Source of the DNA: UBA2336 sp964419145
Lineage (GTDB): Bacteria > Bacteroidota > Bacteroidia > Cytophagales > Cyclobacteriaceae
Direction: 5' to 3'
Assembly: GCA_964419145.1 (NCBI GenBank)
Contig: CAYQOM010000007.1
Location: 121,213-185,212, forward strand
Length of the DNA stretch: 64,000 nt
The first letter of the stretch is position 1, and each line of letters opens with the position of its first letter. The position numbers were made by a program, and so were the translations under genes. The notes under the pieces are model-generated. The model was not told the DNA's origin. It saw only the letters and a list, made by a program, of their open reading frames with translations, and did no database searches. This document shows, in pieces, positions 19,270 through 28,800 of this stretch.

Positions 19270-19336
19270 CCTACCTATGTCAACACAAACCAGTAAGACA
19301 ACAGGGTTCAATTGAACGTGTAAATGAAATAATTTC

Positions 19337-19344
19337 TATCTTTG
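19337..19344 (+). promoter_or_regulatory. Candidate Bacteroidota promoter -7 box
   Basis: TATCTTTG fits TAnnTTTG; a TTG at 19312-19314, 22 bases upstream, could be the -33 element. It would start transcription near 19350, about ten bases before the GTG of the next gene. Confidence 0.55.
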
Positions 19345-19360
19345 CGAAACCTTTACGCCC

Positions 19361-19861
19361 GTGGTGCGCAAATTCTTTCCGTTAGACAAGAATTATGTTC
19401 TCGAACAGGCACAACTGTCGCTGGCCGACTCCCTTCTCGAATACCTGGTAGATTACGTGAAAGTGCAGTATATGCTGCAGCACAACCCTTTGGGGCTGGT
19501 GGATGAAACCGTAAACCGGATTCAGCAACACCAAACCAACGATTTCAGCAAACTCGAGGATTTTTACATTACCCTGGCGGGTATTTTCCGGTTCCGGTAC
19601 TACCACGATAACCAACTGGAATTTATTTTCTCAGGCGAAGAACCCTACGATCGCTATTGCCGGGAGTGGACAGATGCCTTTAAGAAATGGGTGAAGCAGT
19701 TTTCACAGCACAAAAATTTCATCATGGGCGTACTAGAACTTACCGTGTTTTATCCACATGAAGCCGAAGCGCAGTTTATCGGCAACCGGCTTACCACATT
19801 TGCTACCCAGTTTTTCGAAGTGAAGATTCATCCGCAAAAAGGAATTGTTAAAAGTGCATGA
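19361..19861 (+). CDS. Conserved hypothetical protein
   Basis: A 166-residue cytoplasmic protein that starts with GTG (two GTG codons in a row at 19361 and 19364; no ATG fits). It has no signal peptide, membrane span or recognised motif. The sequence is rich in aromatic and charged residues, largely helical by composition (SLADSLLEYLVDYVKVQYML). A promoter box lies 16 bases upstream. Its stop codon abuts that of the PIN gene on the other strand with no gap. I do not recognise the family. Confidence 0.6.
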   Translation: MVRKFFPLDKNYVLEQAQLSLADSLLEYLVDYVKVQYMLQHNPLGLVDETVNRIQQHQTNDFSKLEDFYITLAGIFRFRYYHDNQLEFIFSGEEPYDRYCREWTDAFKKWVKQFSQHKNFIMGVLELTVFYPHEAEAQFIGNRLTTFATQFFEVKIHPQKGIVKSA

Positions 19862-20275
19862 TCACAAATAACGCTTAACAAATTGGTCAGCGTTAAGTAC
19901 TTCAATGGCTGAAAAATAAAAATCCTTTACATCTTCCGTTACAATGCAGGTGCATTTTGATTTTCGGGCGGCATAGTACTCCACACCATCTTCAAAATCG
20001 TGAATAGCCCTCTCGGTAGCGGCTTTCCGAACAATCTCTTCATCGATGGTTGTGATGTTAATTTTCTGAGTAAGCAACGCAATTTTGCTCTTTGCCACGA
20101 GTCGTCCACTCTTTTTCTCTGCAAAATAAAAAGCTATAGCCAGGCAAAGTGGAGAGGTGTATACGTTGAAACGAGTGGTATCAGCCAAACTCAGAATTCG
20201 TGCACTGTGCACAAAAAGTGGATACTCCTTATTCAGTACAGATACGAGAATATTTGCATCCAGAAAAACGTTCAT
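19862..20275 (-). CDS. PIN-domain toxin (VapC-like RNase)
   Basis: A 137-residue PIN protein. The first acidic residue is in FLDANILVSVL at the N-terminus; further acidic residues occur in the middle (DEEIV, HDFEDGVEYYAA) and near the C-terminus (TEDVKDF), giving the expected metal-binding set. PIN toxins cleave RNA, often tRNA or rRNA. Its start overlaps the end of the antitoxin gene by four bases, the usual arrangement for a co-translated toxin-antitoxin pair. Confidence 0.85.
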   Translation of the reverse strand: MNVFLDANILVSVLNKEYPLFVHSARILSLADTTRFNVYTSPLCLAIAFYFAEKKSGRLVAKSKIALLTQKINITTIDEEIVRKAATERAIHDFEDGVEYYAARKSKCTCIVTEDVKDFYFSAIEVLNADQFVKRYL

Positions 20276-20529
20276 TTCTTCGATGAGTAGAATTCAGCTT
20301 TGGTTGCTTTACGACCCCGCTTGCTGGCCTTGTATTCAACCTCGCCTTCAGCCAATTGATGAACCCAATCGGCTATGGGCAATTCCTCAAGATCACGATA
20401 ATTTCCACTGGTAATCTTTTTAAAGAGTAGCTCCGTTAACCGAGACAAGCTTATATTATTGGCTTCAGCGAATCGCTTTGCCTTTCGGATAACCTCTCGA
20501 TCAAAACTAAGGGTCACTTTGGCATCCAT
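20272..20529 (-). CDS. Ribbon-helix-helix-type antitoxin (DUF6364-like)
   Basis: An 85-residue protein that starts with a strand and two helices typical of ribbon-helix-helix repressors (VTLSFDREVIRKAKRFAE, then NNISLSRLTELLFKKI). The C-terminal part is highly basic (YKASKRGRKATKAEF) and would wrap the toxin or contact nucleic acid. It is encoded first, directly ahead of the PIN toxin. Autoregulation of the pair is expected from the family but no operator was identified. Confidence 0.8.
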   Translation of the reverse strand: MDAKVTLSFDREVIRKAKRFAEANNISLSRLTELLFKKITSGNYRDLEELPIADWVHQLAEGEVEYKASKRGRKATKAEFYSSKK

Positions 20530-20588
20530 GGCTGAATGTTAAATTATACGACAAAAATAAAATAATTATACGTATAAATCAATGACGA

Positions 20589-21986
20589 TCATATCCCCTG
20601 AAACACCTCAAAGCTTTCCAGGTATTTGGGTACAGTCACATTCCAACCAAAGGTTTCCCGAATATTTTTTGCATAGGCATGAAGATCTGTTCCTTCACCG
20701 TGAGTGGTAAACGTAATCTTCGGACTGTCTTTAAAATTCTGCAGCCACCGGAACAACTCGCCCTTATCGGCATGGCCACTCATGGAGCTAATATATTCCA
20801 GCTTGCATTTTACCGGAACCTCTTCTCCAAAAATCTTGATCGTCTTTTCACCATCCAGTAAACGTCTGCCCCGTGTACCCTCTGCCTGAAATCCGGCCAA
20901 CAACACCGTATCTTGTTCACGCTTTAACCGATGGTACAGGTGATGCAAAATGCGGCCGCCTGTAAGCATACCACTGGATGAAATGATGATGGCATTTTTC
21001 TTGATTTCATTAAGTGTTTTGGAATATTCATTGGAGCGGACAAACACCAGCATGTTGGTTTCGGCCTCCTTAACAAATTCGTGAAGATTAAATTCCTTCT
21101 TTAGAAATTTGGGATGCTTGAAAAATAAATATGTAGCAGAAATCGCCATCGGGCTATCCACATAAACCGGCACATCCGGAATTTTATCTTCCTTCATCAG
21201 TTGACGCAGGTAGTACAGAATACCTTGTGTACGACCTACCGCAAAAGCAGGAATAAGCAGCACGCCTCCCCGATCAAATGTTTCATTAGCGATGCGTGTG
21301 AAATCATCTGTGGGATCATCATATGGGTTTTCTTTATTGCCATATGTTGACTCCACAAACAACACATCGGCTTCCGTAATAGCGGTTGGTGCGTGCAACA
21401 TAGCACTGGTCTCCCGGCCAATGTCACCGGAGAAAACCAATTTCTTCGTTTGTGAATCTCCGGTAATAAAAACCTCAGTTATCGCTGAACCTAACAAGTG
21501 GCCAGCATCATGGTAAACAATTTCCACTTTATCGTGAATACGGATACGTTCACCATAACCATATGATTTCATCAAAGGAAAAACAGCGTTTGCATCCTCC
21601 ACCGTATATAAAGGCTTTGGGTGTTCATGTTTTGAATACCCCTTCTTCTCCGCAAACTCAGCTTCCTCTTCCTGTAACTTGGCTGAGTCGAGCAACATAA
21701 GTTCGGCCAAATCGGCTGTAGGATGCGTACAATAAATGGGACCATTGAAGCCTTCTTTCACCAGTTTGGGTAAATAGCCAATATGATCAATATGCGCATG
21801 ACTGAGCACAACGCATTTGATCGTTTCCGGATCAACCGGGAATTCTTCCCAGTTGCGCAATCGCAGGTCTTTCAAGCCCTGAAACAATCCACAATCAAAT
21901 AAAAATCGAAAGTCACCGGCATCTACCAGGTAACGCGAACCCGTTACACTTTCAGCTGCCCCGAGAAATTTTACACGAACATCCAT
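20589..21986 (-). CDS. Beta-CASP metallo-beta-lactamase-fold RNA-processing exonuclease (YSH1/CPSF-like)
   Basis: A 465-residue MBL-fold protein. The zinc motif HxHxDH is HAHIDH near residue 65; DAGHLLGS and SGDIGRE carry further ligands. The beta-CASP region follows, with VESTYGN and PAFAVGRTQGILYYL, and the C-terminal RNA-specificity part has SSSGMLTGGRILHHL and SGHADKGEL. Bacterial members are inferred to act as RNases by homology to eukaryotic CPSF73; direct evidence varies. It sits alone between the toxin-antitoxin pair and the acyP gene. Confidence 0.9.
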   Translation of the reverse strand: MDVRVKFLGAAESVTGSRYLVDAGDFRFLFDCGLFQGLKDLRLRNWEEFPVDPETIKCVVLSHAHIDHIGYLPKLVKEGFNGPIYCTHPTADLAELMLLDSAKLQEEEAEFAEKKGYSKHEHPKPLYTVEDANAVFPLMKSYGYGERIRIHDKVEIVYHDAGHLLGSAITEVFITGDSQTKKLVFSGDIGRETSAMLHAPTAITEADVLFVESTYGNKENPYDDPTDDFTRIANETFDRGGVLLIPAFAVGRTQGILYYLRQLMKEDKIPDVPVYVDSPMAISATYLFFKHPKFLKKEFNLHEFVKEAETNMLVFVRSNEYSKTLNEIKKNAIIISSSGMLTGGRILHHLYHRLKREQDTVLLAGFQAEGTRGRRLLDGEKTIKIFGEEVPVKCKLEYISSMSGHADKGELFRWLQNFKDSPKITFTTHGEGTDLHAYAKNIRETFGWNVTVPKYLESFEVFQGI

Positions 21987-22079
21987 GATTTACCAACAGG
22001 TTTTGGAAGTGATAATATAATCACATAGAAACATAGAACATATAGTTAAGAAATAAATTCTATGTAATTACCTACGAAC

Positions 22080-22355
22080 TTATCGCGAAACGCGAAAATC
22101 TGTAAAGCTACCTAACGTTGAATGTGTCTCAACTATAACCTCATCCACACGGGCACGTGGAGGACCAACTTTGCACCAGGCAACTAACTCATTTAATTTT
22201 TCTTCATCACCTTCTGCTTCAATATACACGCTCCCATCCGGTTCGTTGCGAACAAAACCTTTCACACTCAACTGCTGCGCTTTTGTAACCGTAGAAGCGC
22301 GATAAAAAACGCCCTGCACTTTTCCCCTTACGTGAATGGAAATTCGCTTCATCAC
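22080..22355 (-). CDS. acyP: Acylphosphatase
   Basis: A 91-residue acylphosphatase, which hydrolyses carboxyl-phosphate bonds such as those of 1,3-bisphosphoglycerate and acetyl phosphate. The phosphate loop is VRGKVQGVFYR with catalytic Arg19, and the second catalytic residue is Asn37 in GFVRNEPDGS. Its start codon overlaps the stop of gapN by four bases, so translation is coupled. The pairing with a glyceraldehyde-3-phosphate dehydrogenase suggests a role around triose phosphates. Confidence 0.93.
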   Translation of the reverse strand: MMKRISIHVRGKVQGVFYRASTVTKAQQLSVKGFVRNEPDGSVYIEAEGDEEKLNELVAWCKVGPPRARVDEVIVETHSTLGSFTDFRVSR

Positions 22356-23968
22356 ATAATGTAATCCGTACTCAAAAATACCGATTCGCGGTTGCGGATA
22401 ATGGTGCTAATGATCTGCTTGTTCGCTTCTGTTGATTTCGTAGCCACCAACGTGCGTATCGAAAACACACGAAGCGCATCCGCTACCGACAACGTTCCTT
22501 CAGCCGAATCCTTGCGACCGTTAAACGGAAAGGTATCTGGTCCGCGCTGGCATTGAGCATTTACATTAATGCGGCCAACCTGGTTGGTGAACATATCAAT
22601 ATACATGGCAATCCTTTTACTATCATTGCCGAAAATACTTACCTGCTGCCCGAAGTTTGAATTCACCACATATTGAATGGCTTCTTCATCTTTCTCAAAC
22701 GGGACAATCGGAATAACCGGACCGAATTGCTCCTCGCGATACACATTCATATCTGCCGTTACCGGATAGAGTACAGCCGGATAGAAAAACGATTGATGAA
22801 TCTCTCCTCCATGCTCATTCATAACCTTCGCGCCTTTTCGTTTGGCATCCTCTATCAACCCACGCAGGTAATCGGTTTTACCGGGCTCCGGCAATGGGGT
22901 AAGGCTTACGCCAGCATCCCACGGCATACCGGTTTTCAGTTTGGCTACTTCGGCTGTAAATCGTTTTATGAAATCATTGACCAGACTTTTATGCACAAAT
23001 AAAATTTTCAATGCCGTACAACGCTGTCCGTTAAACGAAAGCGAACCAGCCACACATTCGGAAACGGTTTGATCCAAATCTGCATCTTGCAAAACAATAG
23101 CCGGGTTTTTTGCATCAAGGCCCAAAATAGATTTTAACCGATGTGGCTTCGGATGGAGGCGCTTCAAATCGTTTGCTCCTTTATTGGTACCGATAAACGC
23201 AAATACATCAATCTTTCCGGTCTCCATCAATGCGCCTACCGTGTCGCGGCCTTTCCCATAAATAACGTTGATCACACCGGGTGGAAAACTTTCCTGAAAT
23301 GCCTTTAACAACGGACGAATGAGCAGCACACCGTACTTGGCCGGTTTGAACACTACTGTGTTTCCCATAATCAAAGCCGGGATCAACGTGCTGAAGGTTT
23401 CATTCAATGGATAATTAAACGGTCCCATACAAAGGGCAACACCGAGTGGCACCCTGCGAATCTGCGCCATAAAACCTTGCTCTTCCACCAACTTGGCTGA
23501 GTTACGATCAAGTTCTTTTAGCGACTTCACCGTATCGACAATGTAATCGCAGGTGCGATCGAATTCCTTTTCTGAATCTTTTAAGGTTTTACCGATTTCC
23601 CACATCAGCAGTTTTACCACTTCATCGCGTTGCTTTCGCATCTGCTCCAAAAATTTTTCAATGTGCGCGATGCGTTCTGCCACCGAAAGTGTTGGCCACA
23701 ACCCGTGACCCAGGTTGTATGCATTTACCGCTGCATCCAGAGCTTGCAACGCCTCGTGCGCGGTAAGTAAGGGTGTTGCACCAATGGTTTGTTGTTTGTA
23801 GTGATCGCCATCTTTAACAAACACCGGACTTTGCACCACATTCAGTGCCCCGGGCCATTGGCGTAATTCTCCGTTGATCAAATACTCGCGTTGCTCCTGG
23901 TAGGAAACACGAAACTGCTCCGGTATGGCTGATGCTTCCGGAAATACACCCGATAAAATGTTGCTCAT
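22352..23968 (-). CDS. gapN: Non-phosphorylating glyceraldehyde-3-phosphate dehydrogenase (NADP-dependent ALDH family)
   Basis: A 538-residue aldehyde dehydrogenase of the GAPN type, which oxidises glyceraldehyde 3-phosphate to 3-phosphoglycerate with NADP and no ATP yield. The catalytic cysteine is Cys317 in SFNGQRCTALK. The Rossmann and catalytic motifs PLGVALCMGPFNYPLNE, VFKPAKYGVL and FAFIGTNKGAN are in order. Where most ALDHs have the general base in ELGGK, this protein reads GLDAKNPA, with Asp285 at the nearest acidic position; in relatives I recall Glu there. It is five bases downstream of deoC and overlaps acyP. Confidence 0.85.
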   Translation of the reverse strand: MSNILSGVFPEASAIPEQFRVSYQEQREYLINGELRQWPGALNVVQSPVFVKDGDHYKQQTIGATPLLTAHEALQALDAAVNAYNLGHGLWPTLSVAERIAHIEKFLEQMRKQRDEVVKLLMWEIGKTLKDSEKEFDRTCDYIVDTVKSLKELDRNSAKLVEEQGFMAQIRRVPLGVALCMGPFNYPLNETFSTLIPALIMGNTVVFKPAKYGVLLIRPLLKAFQESFPPGVINVIYGKGRDTVGALMETGKIDVFAFIGTNKGANDLKRLHPKPHRLKSILGLDAKNPAIVLQDADLDQTVSECVAGSLSFNGQRCTALKILFVHKSLVNDFIKRFTAEVAKLKTGMPWDAGVSLTPLPEPGKTDYLRGLIEDAKRKGAKVMNEHGGEIHQSFFYPAVLYPVTADMNVYREEQFGPVIPIVPFEKDEEAIQYVVNSNFGQQVSIFGNDSKRIAMYIDMFTNQVGRINVNAQCQRGPDTFPFNGRKDSAEGTLSVADALRVFSIRTLVATKSTEANKQIISTIIRNRESVFLSTDYIM

Positions 23969-23973
23969 GATTT

Positions 23974-24621
23974 TTATTGCGTTGTTACAATCGTTATTCC
24001 TGATGATGTTCCCAGGCGGTCAGCGCCTGCTTCAATCATGTGAAGGGCCTGCTCCTTTGTTTTTATTCCTCCGGATGCTTTGATGCTTACTTCTGCCGGT
24101 AGCACTTTTCGCATTAAGCGGATGTGTTCCACTTTTGCACCACTGGGTGCAAAACCTGTTGAAGTTTTTACAAAGTCTGCACCTGCATCGGCACAAAGTT
24201 TACACGCCTGAACAATTTCATCATCTGAAAGATAAGCGGTTTCAATGATAATCTTTATGATTTTGTGGTGATCGTGACACAACTTACTGGATTTGGCCAG
24301 TTCAATTTTCGTCCAGGGCAAACCGGTTTTGAATGAACTTACATTCCATACCAAATCAATTTCATCAGCACCGTTATCGATTGCACGCTTGATTTCATCC
24401 AGTTTTGTTTCCGTCATGTTGTAACCCAGCGGAAAGCCTGCAACCGTTACCAGGGCAACTGGAGCATTGCCGATTTCACGCTTGGCGCGCTTCACCCAAA
24501 ATGGCGGAACACAAATACCATGAAAGGCATACTGGCGTGCATCCTCTACCAATTTGTCGATATCGCGAATGGTAAGGGTTGGGGAAAGATTCGTATGCTC
24601 AATGTATGCCGATAACTCCAT
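23974..24621 (-). CDS. deoC: Deoxyribose-phosphate aldolase
   Basis: A 215-residue class I aldolase that splits 2-deoxyribose 5-phosphate into glyceraldehyde 3-phosphate and acetaldehyde. The Schiff-base lysine is Lys152 in FVKTSTGFAPSG; the partner residues are in DEIDLVWN (Asp89) and VSIKASGGIK. It heads a tight three-gene run with gapN and acyP. The triose phosphate it makes is the substrate of the next gene product, which supports joint function in nucleoside salvage. Confidence 0.93.
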   Translation of the reverse strand: MELSAYIEHTNLSPTLTIRDIDKLVEDARQYAFHGICVPPFWVKRAKREIGNAPVALVTVAGFPLGYNMTETKLDEIKRAIDNGADEIDLVWNVSSFKTGLPWTKIELAKSSKLCHDHHKIIKIIIETAYLSDDEIVQACKLCADAGADFVKTSTGFAPSGAKVEHIRLMRKVLPAEVSIKASGGIKTKEQALHMIEAGADRLGTSSGITIVTTQ

Positions 24622-24671
24622 TGAACGAAGTTACACGGAAACTTTGAACCGTAAATCTTGAACGTAAAACT

Positions 24672-25037
24672 TTAGTGCCGGATACCGCACTCCTTGCAAT
24701 ACTTCATTTTGTGTGGCGGTCTTCTTTTCGGTGGCTTTTTATGACCGAAGTAGGTGGGATCAGAATATTGTGGTTTTGCCAACTCCTTCTCGGCTTTACG
24801 GTGTGCTTTGGCAACCTGCTCCATGCGATCATAAAACCGATCGCGTGCATCATAGGTAATTCTGCGTCTTACCTTTTTTTGTTTGGGCTCATAATTTTGC
24901 GTTGGATAGTAAGGTTCAACCGAACTGGGTTGTTGCACACTGGCTGCCTCCTTCTTCTTTTTCTTTTTTGAAGATTGAGCAACACCTAGCGTACTAACAC
25001 CAAACAAGCAAACCGATAAGAGAATTAGCAATCGCAT
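24672..25037 (-). CDS. Exported basic hypothetical protein
   Basis: A 121-residue protein with a clear signal peptide (LLILLSVCLFGVSTLGVAQS) followed by a lysine tract (KKKKKKE) and a strongly basic, proline-rich mature part (KKPPKRRPPHKMKYCKE). The C-terminus has a CKECG pair of cysteines that might bind metal. No enzyme motif is visible. It lies 50 bases upstream of deoC on the same strand and may be part of the same transcript. I do not recognise the family. Confidence 0.6.
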   Translation of the reverse strand: MRLLILLSVCLFGVSTLGVAQSSKKKKKKEAASVQQPSSVEPYYPTQNYEPKQKKVRRRITYDARDRFYDRMEQVAKAHRKAEKELAKPQYSDPTYFGHKKPPKRRPPHKMKYCKECGIRH

Positions 25038-25136
25038 AACACAAAGATAGAAACCACGGGCAGGGTTAAAAATTGTTTAAACCTGATGAATTATTTACCC
25101 TGATCCGATCAGATAACATAATTAGCCGATAAACGG

Positions 25137-25619
25137 CTACATGCCCTTGGGCTGGAGCATGCTTTGTTGCCTACGGTAAATCCAGGGCGCTGTCGGATTT
25201 TCTTCCTGCCACAGGCCTATACGCTGTTCGCGGGCCTGTTGCTCCAAGGCTTTTAAACTCTCAGGCGCGTTCTTTTCATGGCACCAGGCGAGGCCGCGCT
25301 TAACCAATTCAGCACTCACCTCAACTTCGGTCATGATCTCTCCGAGATAATTTCCCCAGCGATCTTTTCCTACCAATTTCACATCAATTGATTTTCTGAG
25401 TAAGGCCTCCTCCAGAAATTTTTTCGCTTCTTCAGCATAAGGTTGAACTGGATCGGGGCAATCAATACCTGCCAGAACAATGCGATACATTTCATCTTCC
25501 GCTGAAACCACTTCAACCGTATTACCATCGACTACCGAAATTACTTTCCCGCGCACAGTATTTGCCTCAGCCATATAAACCGTAATGCCCAGTAACAGAA
25601 TTATCAAAAATGTTTTCAT
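25137..25619 (-). CDS. Secreted thermonuclease-family (SNase-like) protein
   Basis: About 160 residues from the ATG at 25619, where a signal peptide begins (MKTFLIILLLGITVYMAEA); an upstream in-frame ATG at 25643 would place charged residues before it. The SNase fold motifs are GKVISVVDGNTVEV, VLAGIDCPDP, AEEAKKFLEEAL, DRWGNYLGEI and VKRGLAWCH. Arg in the classical RLxGIDxPE motif is replaced (MYRIVLAGIDCPD keeps the aspartate but has Pro-Val after it), so activity may differ. It likely acts outside the cytoplasm. Confidence 0.85.
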   Translation of the reverse strand: MKTFLIILLLGITVYMAEANTVRGKVISVVDGNTVEVVSAEDEMYRIVLAGIDCPDPVQPYAEEAKKFLEEALLRKSIDVKLVGKDRWGNYLGEIMTEVEVSAELVKRGLAWCHEKNAPESLKALEQQAREQRIGLWQEENPTAPWIYRRQQSMLQPKGM

Positions 25620-25846
25620 AGCTCCTCCCTCAGATTTATCCATTACAAAGAACGCAACCAGTCGGGTTTTGGGGGATAGGTTTTACCCAGGCAACAGTCG
25701 CGTGTATGTTTTACACTGAAATAGAAAAAGCAAAAATGATTTCGGAATAAAAAGAGTCGTAATCAGCCTGTATTCCGATACGGAGGTGAAGAGCATCCAA
25801 AAACGAGATTGAGTTTTCTTGTTTCAGACCAGTCTTCTCGGCTGAA

Positions 25847-28800
25847 TTATTTCTTTTTGCAGTACTGATCGATTTGAAAGCGCGCTTTCGAATCACCAAA
25901 TTCAACGGCCTTTCGCCAATCGAAACAGGCTTTATCGGTTTCTTGTAATTGATAATAGAAATTACCGCGCAGTTTATAATACGATGCGTTTTTGGGTTCG
26001 ATGCGAATAGCATCATCCAGATCCGAAATACCGGCACCGATGTCATCCATTTCAGCTTTGCAGTTTGCCCGGTTGTAGTATGCTAACCCGTCTTCCGGGT
26101 TTAAGGAAATCACCCGGTTGTAATCAATCACCGCGCCCTCAAAATCACCAATACCCTCTTTGATCAGTGCACGATTGAAGTATGCATCAGAATTATTCTT
26201 ATCGATGTTGATGGCGTTGGTGAGTTCTGTTATGGCAGCTTTTGTGTTGTCCAACATCACATAGGCTTTTGCTTTATCGAGAAACAGTTGCAACGAGTTA
26301 TCACCGGCTTTCTGTGCAGCATCAAAATCTTTAATAGCCGCTTCATAGCTTTCCGTTTCCATCAACACCCTGCCTCTTCGATAATAAACTTCCTTATCGT
26401 TAAACCCCGCGCTAATCAACTTATCGAAGTACTCCAATGATATTACATAGTTTTTAGCATTGAAGTAGGAGTCTGCCAACAGCTTGTACAAGTCTGCCTC
26501 AGGCTTTTCTATTAATTTTTCTGCCGCACGAAAATCTTTTGATGCTTCAGCAAACCTCTCCATCTTAAAATAGGCAAGACCACGGTTTTCAAACGCCTTG
26601 GCATATTGTGCATTCAGGGAAATAGCTTGCGAAAAGTCGGCAATGGCTTCGTTATAGCTTTGTTGTTCCAGATGGGCTTTTCCTCTGTTGTTATACAAGA
26701 TTGGGTCTTTAATGCCTTGAGCAATCGCTTGTGTGTAGTCATCCACCGCAAAGCCCCATTTGCCTTCACGGTATTGTGCATCACCCCGATGAAAGTATGC
26801 AATGCCCAGTTTGCCATCACGTTCAATGGCTTGGGTAAAGTCGGTAATGGAGCCGGTAAAATTCTTTGCTTCATATTTACAGTAACCCCGCATATCATAA
26901 AGCGTAGCCTCATTCAAACCTTGTTGAATGGCCTTATCCAGATCGGGTAATGCTCCTGCAAAATCCTTTGTGAAATATTTAGCTGTACCGCGGCCAGCAA
27001 AAACGGATGCATCTTTAACACCCTTATCGATGGCAATAGTGAAATCCGGGATCGCCTTTTCATACTCCTTCAATTCCAAAAAGGCAAACCCTCGGGTTTT
27101 TAACACATCAACGTTTTGGTTGCCACCTTCAATGGCTTTGGATAATTCCTCCACCGCACTTTTATAATCTTTCATGTTGAAGCGCGACAAGCCCAATAAC
27201 CCATAGTCTTCTGCATCGGCCTGATTGCGGGCCACGACAACTGCCAGATCCGTAATCACGCCCGGAAACTCCTCCACCTGAAAGCGTGCACGCGCCCTGT
27301 TTTTATAGGCCAGCACATAATCCTGGCGGATACTTAAAGCCCGTGTAAAATCTTCAATGGATTCCTTGGCCAGATTTTTATTCAGTTTTGCCTTTCCGCG
27401 ATTATTGAAGATCACCTCATCGCTTGCGCCTAAGTCGATGGCTTTGTTATAGGATTCAATGGCGGCATCAAAATCGTTTTGCCTGAACCGTGCGTTGCCC
27501 AGTTGATAGTACACATCTTTGTTTTTACTACCCAACGAAGCGGCCTTTTCCAGAAACGGCAAGGCCTCTTTATCCTGCTCAAGATTGAGATAAGAAATAC
27601 CCAACGCTTCAACGGTGACGAGGTCGGCACCATCCTTATCGGCTACTTTTTTTAAGTCGACAACGGCTGCATTATAATCTTTTAGTTGAAAAGATGCTTT
27701 CCCTCTTTTCTCATTCAGCTTGATATCTTTCTCACCGGCCATCTCGGCTGAAGTAAGCAGATCAACCGCGCCTTTGAAATCATTGTTATCGAAGCGAAGG
27801 TATCCTGTATAGAGCATCACTTTCGGATCTTTCGATCCGGCTTTCAGCGCAGCTTCCAGATTCACGCGTGCCGCATCGGGCAAATTGAGATTGTACTTTG
27901 AAATACCCAGTCTGCGTTGAATCTCCTGCGGATCTCCTTCCGGGCTTTTGGCCTTTTCCAGATCTTCAACCGAACCAGAATAATCCTGAATATCAAAACG
28001 CGCCATACCGCGATTGAACAAAGCTTTTGTATACGTGGGATTGAGTTGAAGGGCTTTATCAAAATCAGCTACTGCGCCTTTTGCATCACCCGTATTCTGT
28101 TTTGCTTTACCGCGATTATTGAAGACTACCGCATCCTTGTCGGCCAGGGCAACAGATTGATCATAATATTTTATCGCTCCGGCAAAGTCATTTTTAGTGA
28201 AGCGGATGTCACCCAGATTTTTAAATACCTCAGCATCTTTCACCCCAAGTGAAACCACTTTTTCAAAATCTTTGGCGGCATCATCGAAACGTTGTTGTGT
28301 GTACAAGGAATTTCCACGCTGAAGAAAAACTTCAGATGTTGCCACGCCCAATCCAATGGCACGACTCAATGATTCAATGGTGCCGGCATAATCTTTCGCG
28401 GCATACTGACAGTTACCCAATTGAACAAACACTTCCTTATCGCTGGCACCCATGGAAACGGCTGCAGAAAGTGCTTTAACTGTTTCGGGGCAATCCTTCA
28501 ACTGCGCGTGGCTGAGTCCCAACATGCTGAATACATCTTTATCTTTTACTCCACGACCCACTACGCGGGTAAGTGATTCAGCAGCGCCTTTATAATCTTT
28601 AATAGCATACTTTGCCGTGCCAATACGTTGAATGATTTCCACATCAGAACGCCCAGAGGATAAAAGCCTCTCCAGGTCGCTGATAGCACCGGACCAATTC
28701 TTCAAAAAGTAATGCGCATTACCACGGTACTCATTGATTTTTGATGATGACGCGCCAGCCTTTTCAGCCTCGGTAAAATCGCTTACCGCCTTTTCATAAT

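Noticed and set aside
25711..26046. A 111-residue minus-strand ORF at the 3' end of the TPR gene
   Set aside because: Most of it overlaps the TPR coding region in another frame, and its composition and lack of a promoter or motif suggest a shadow ORF.
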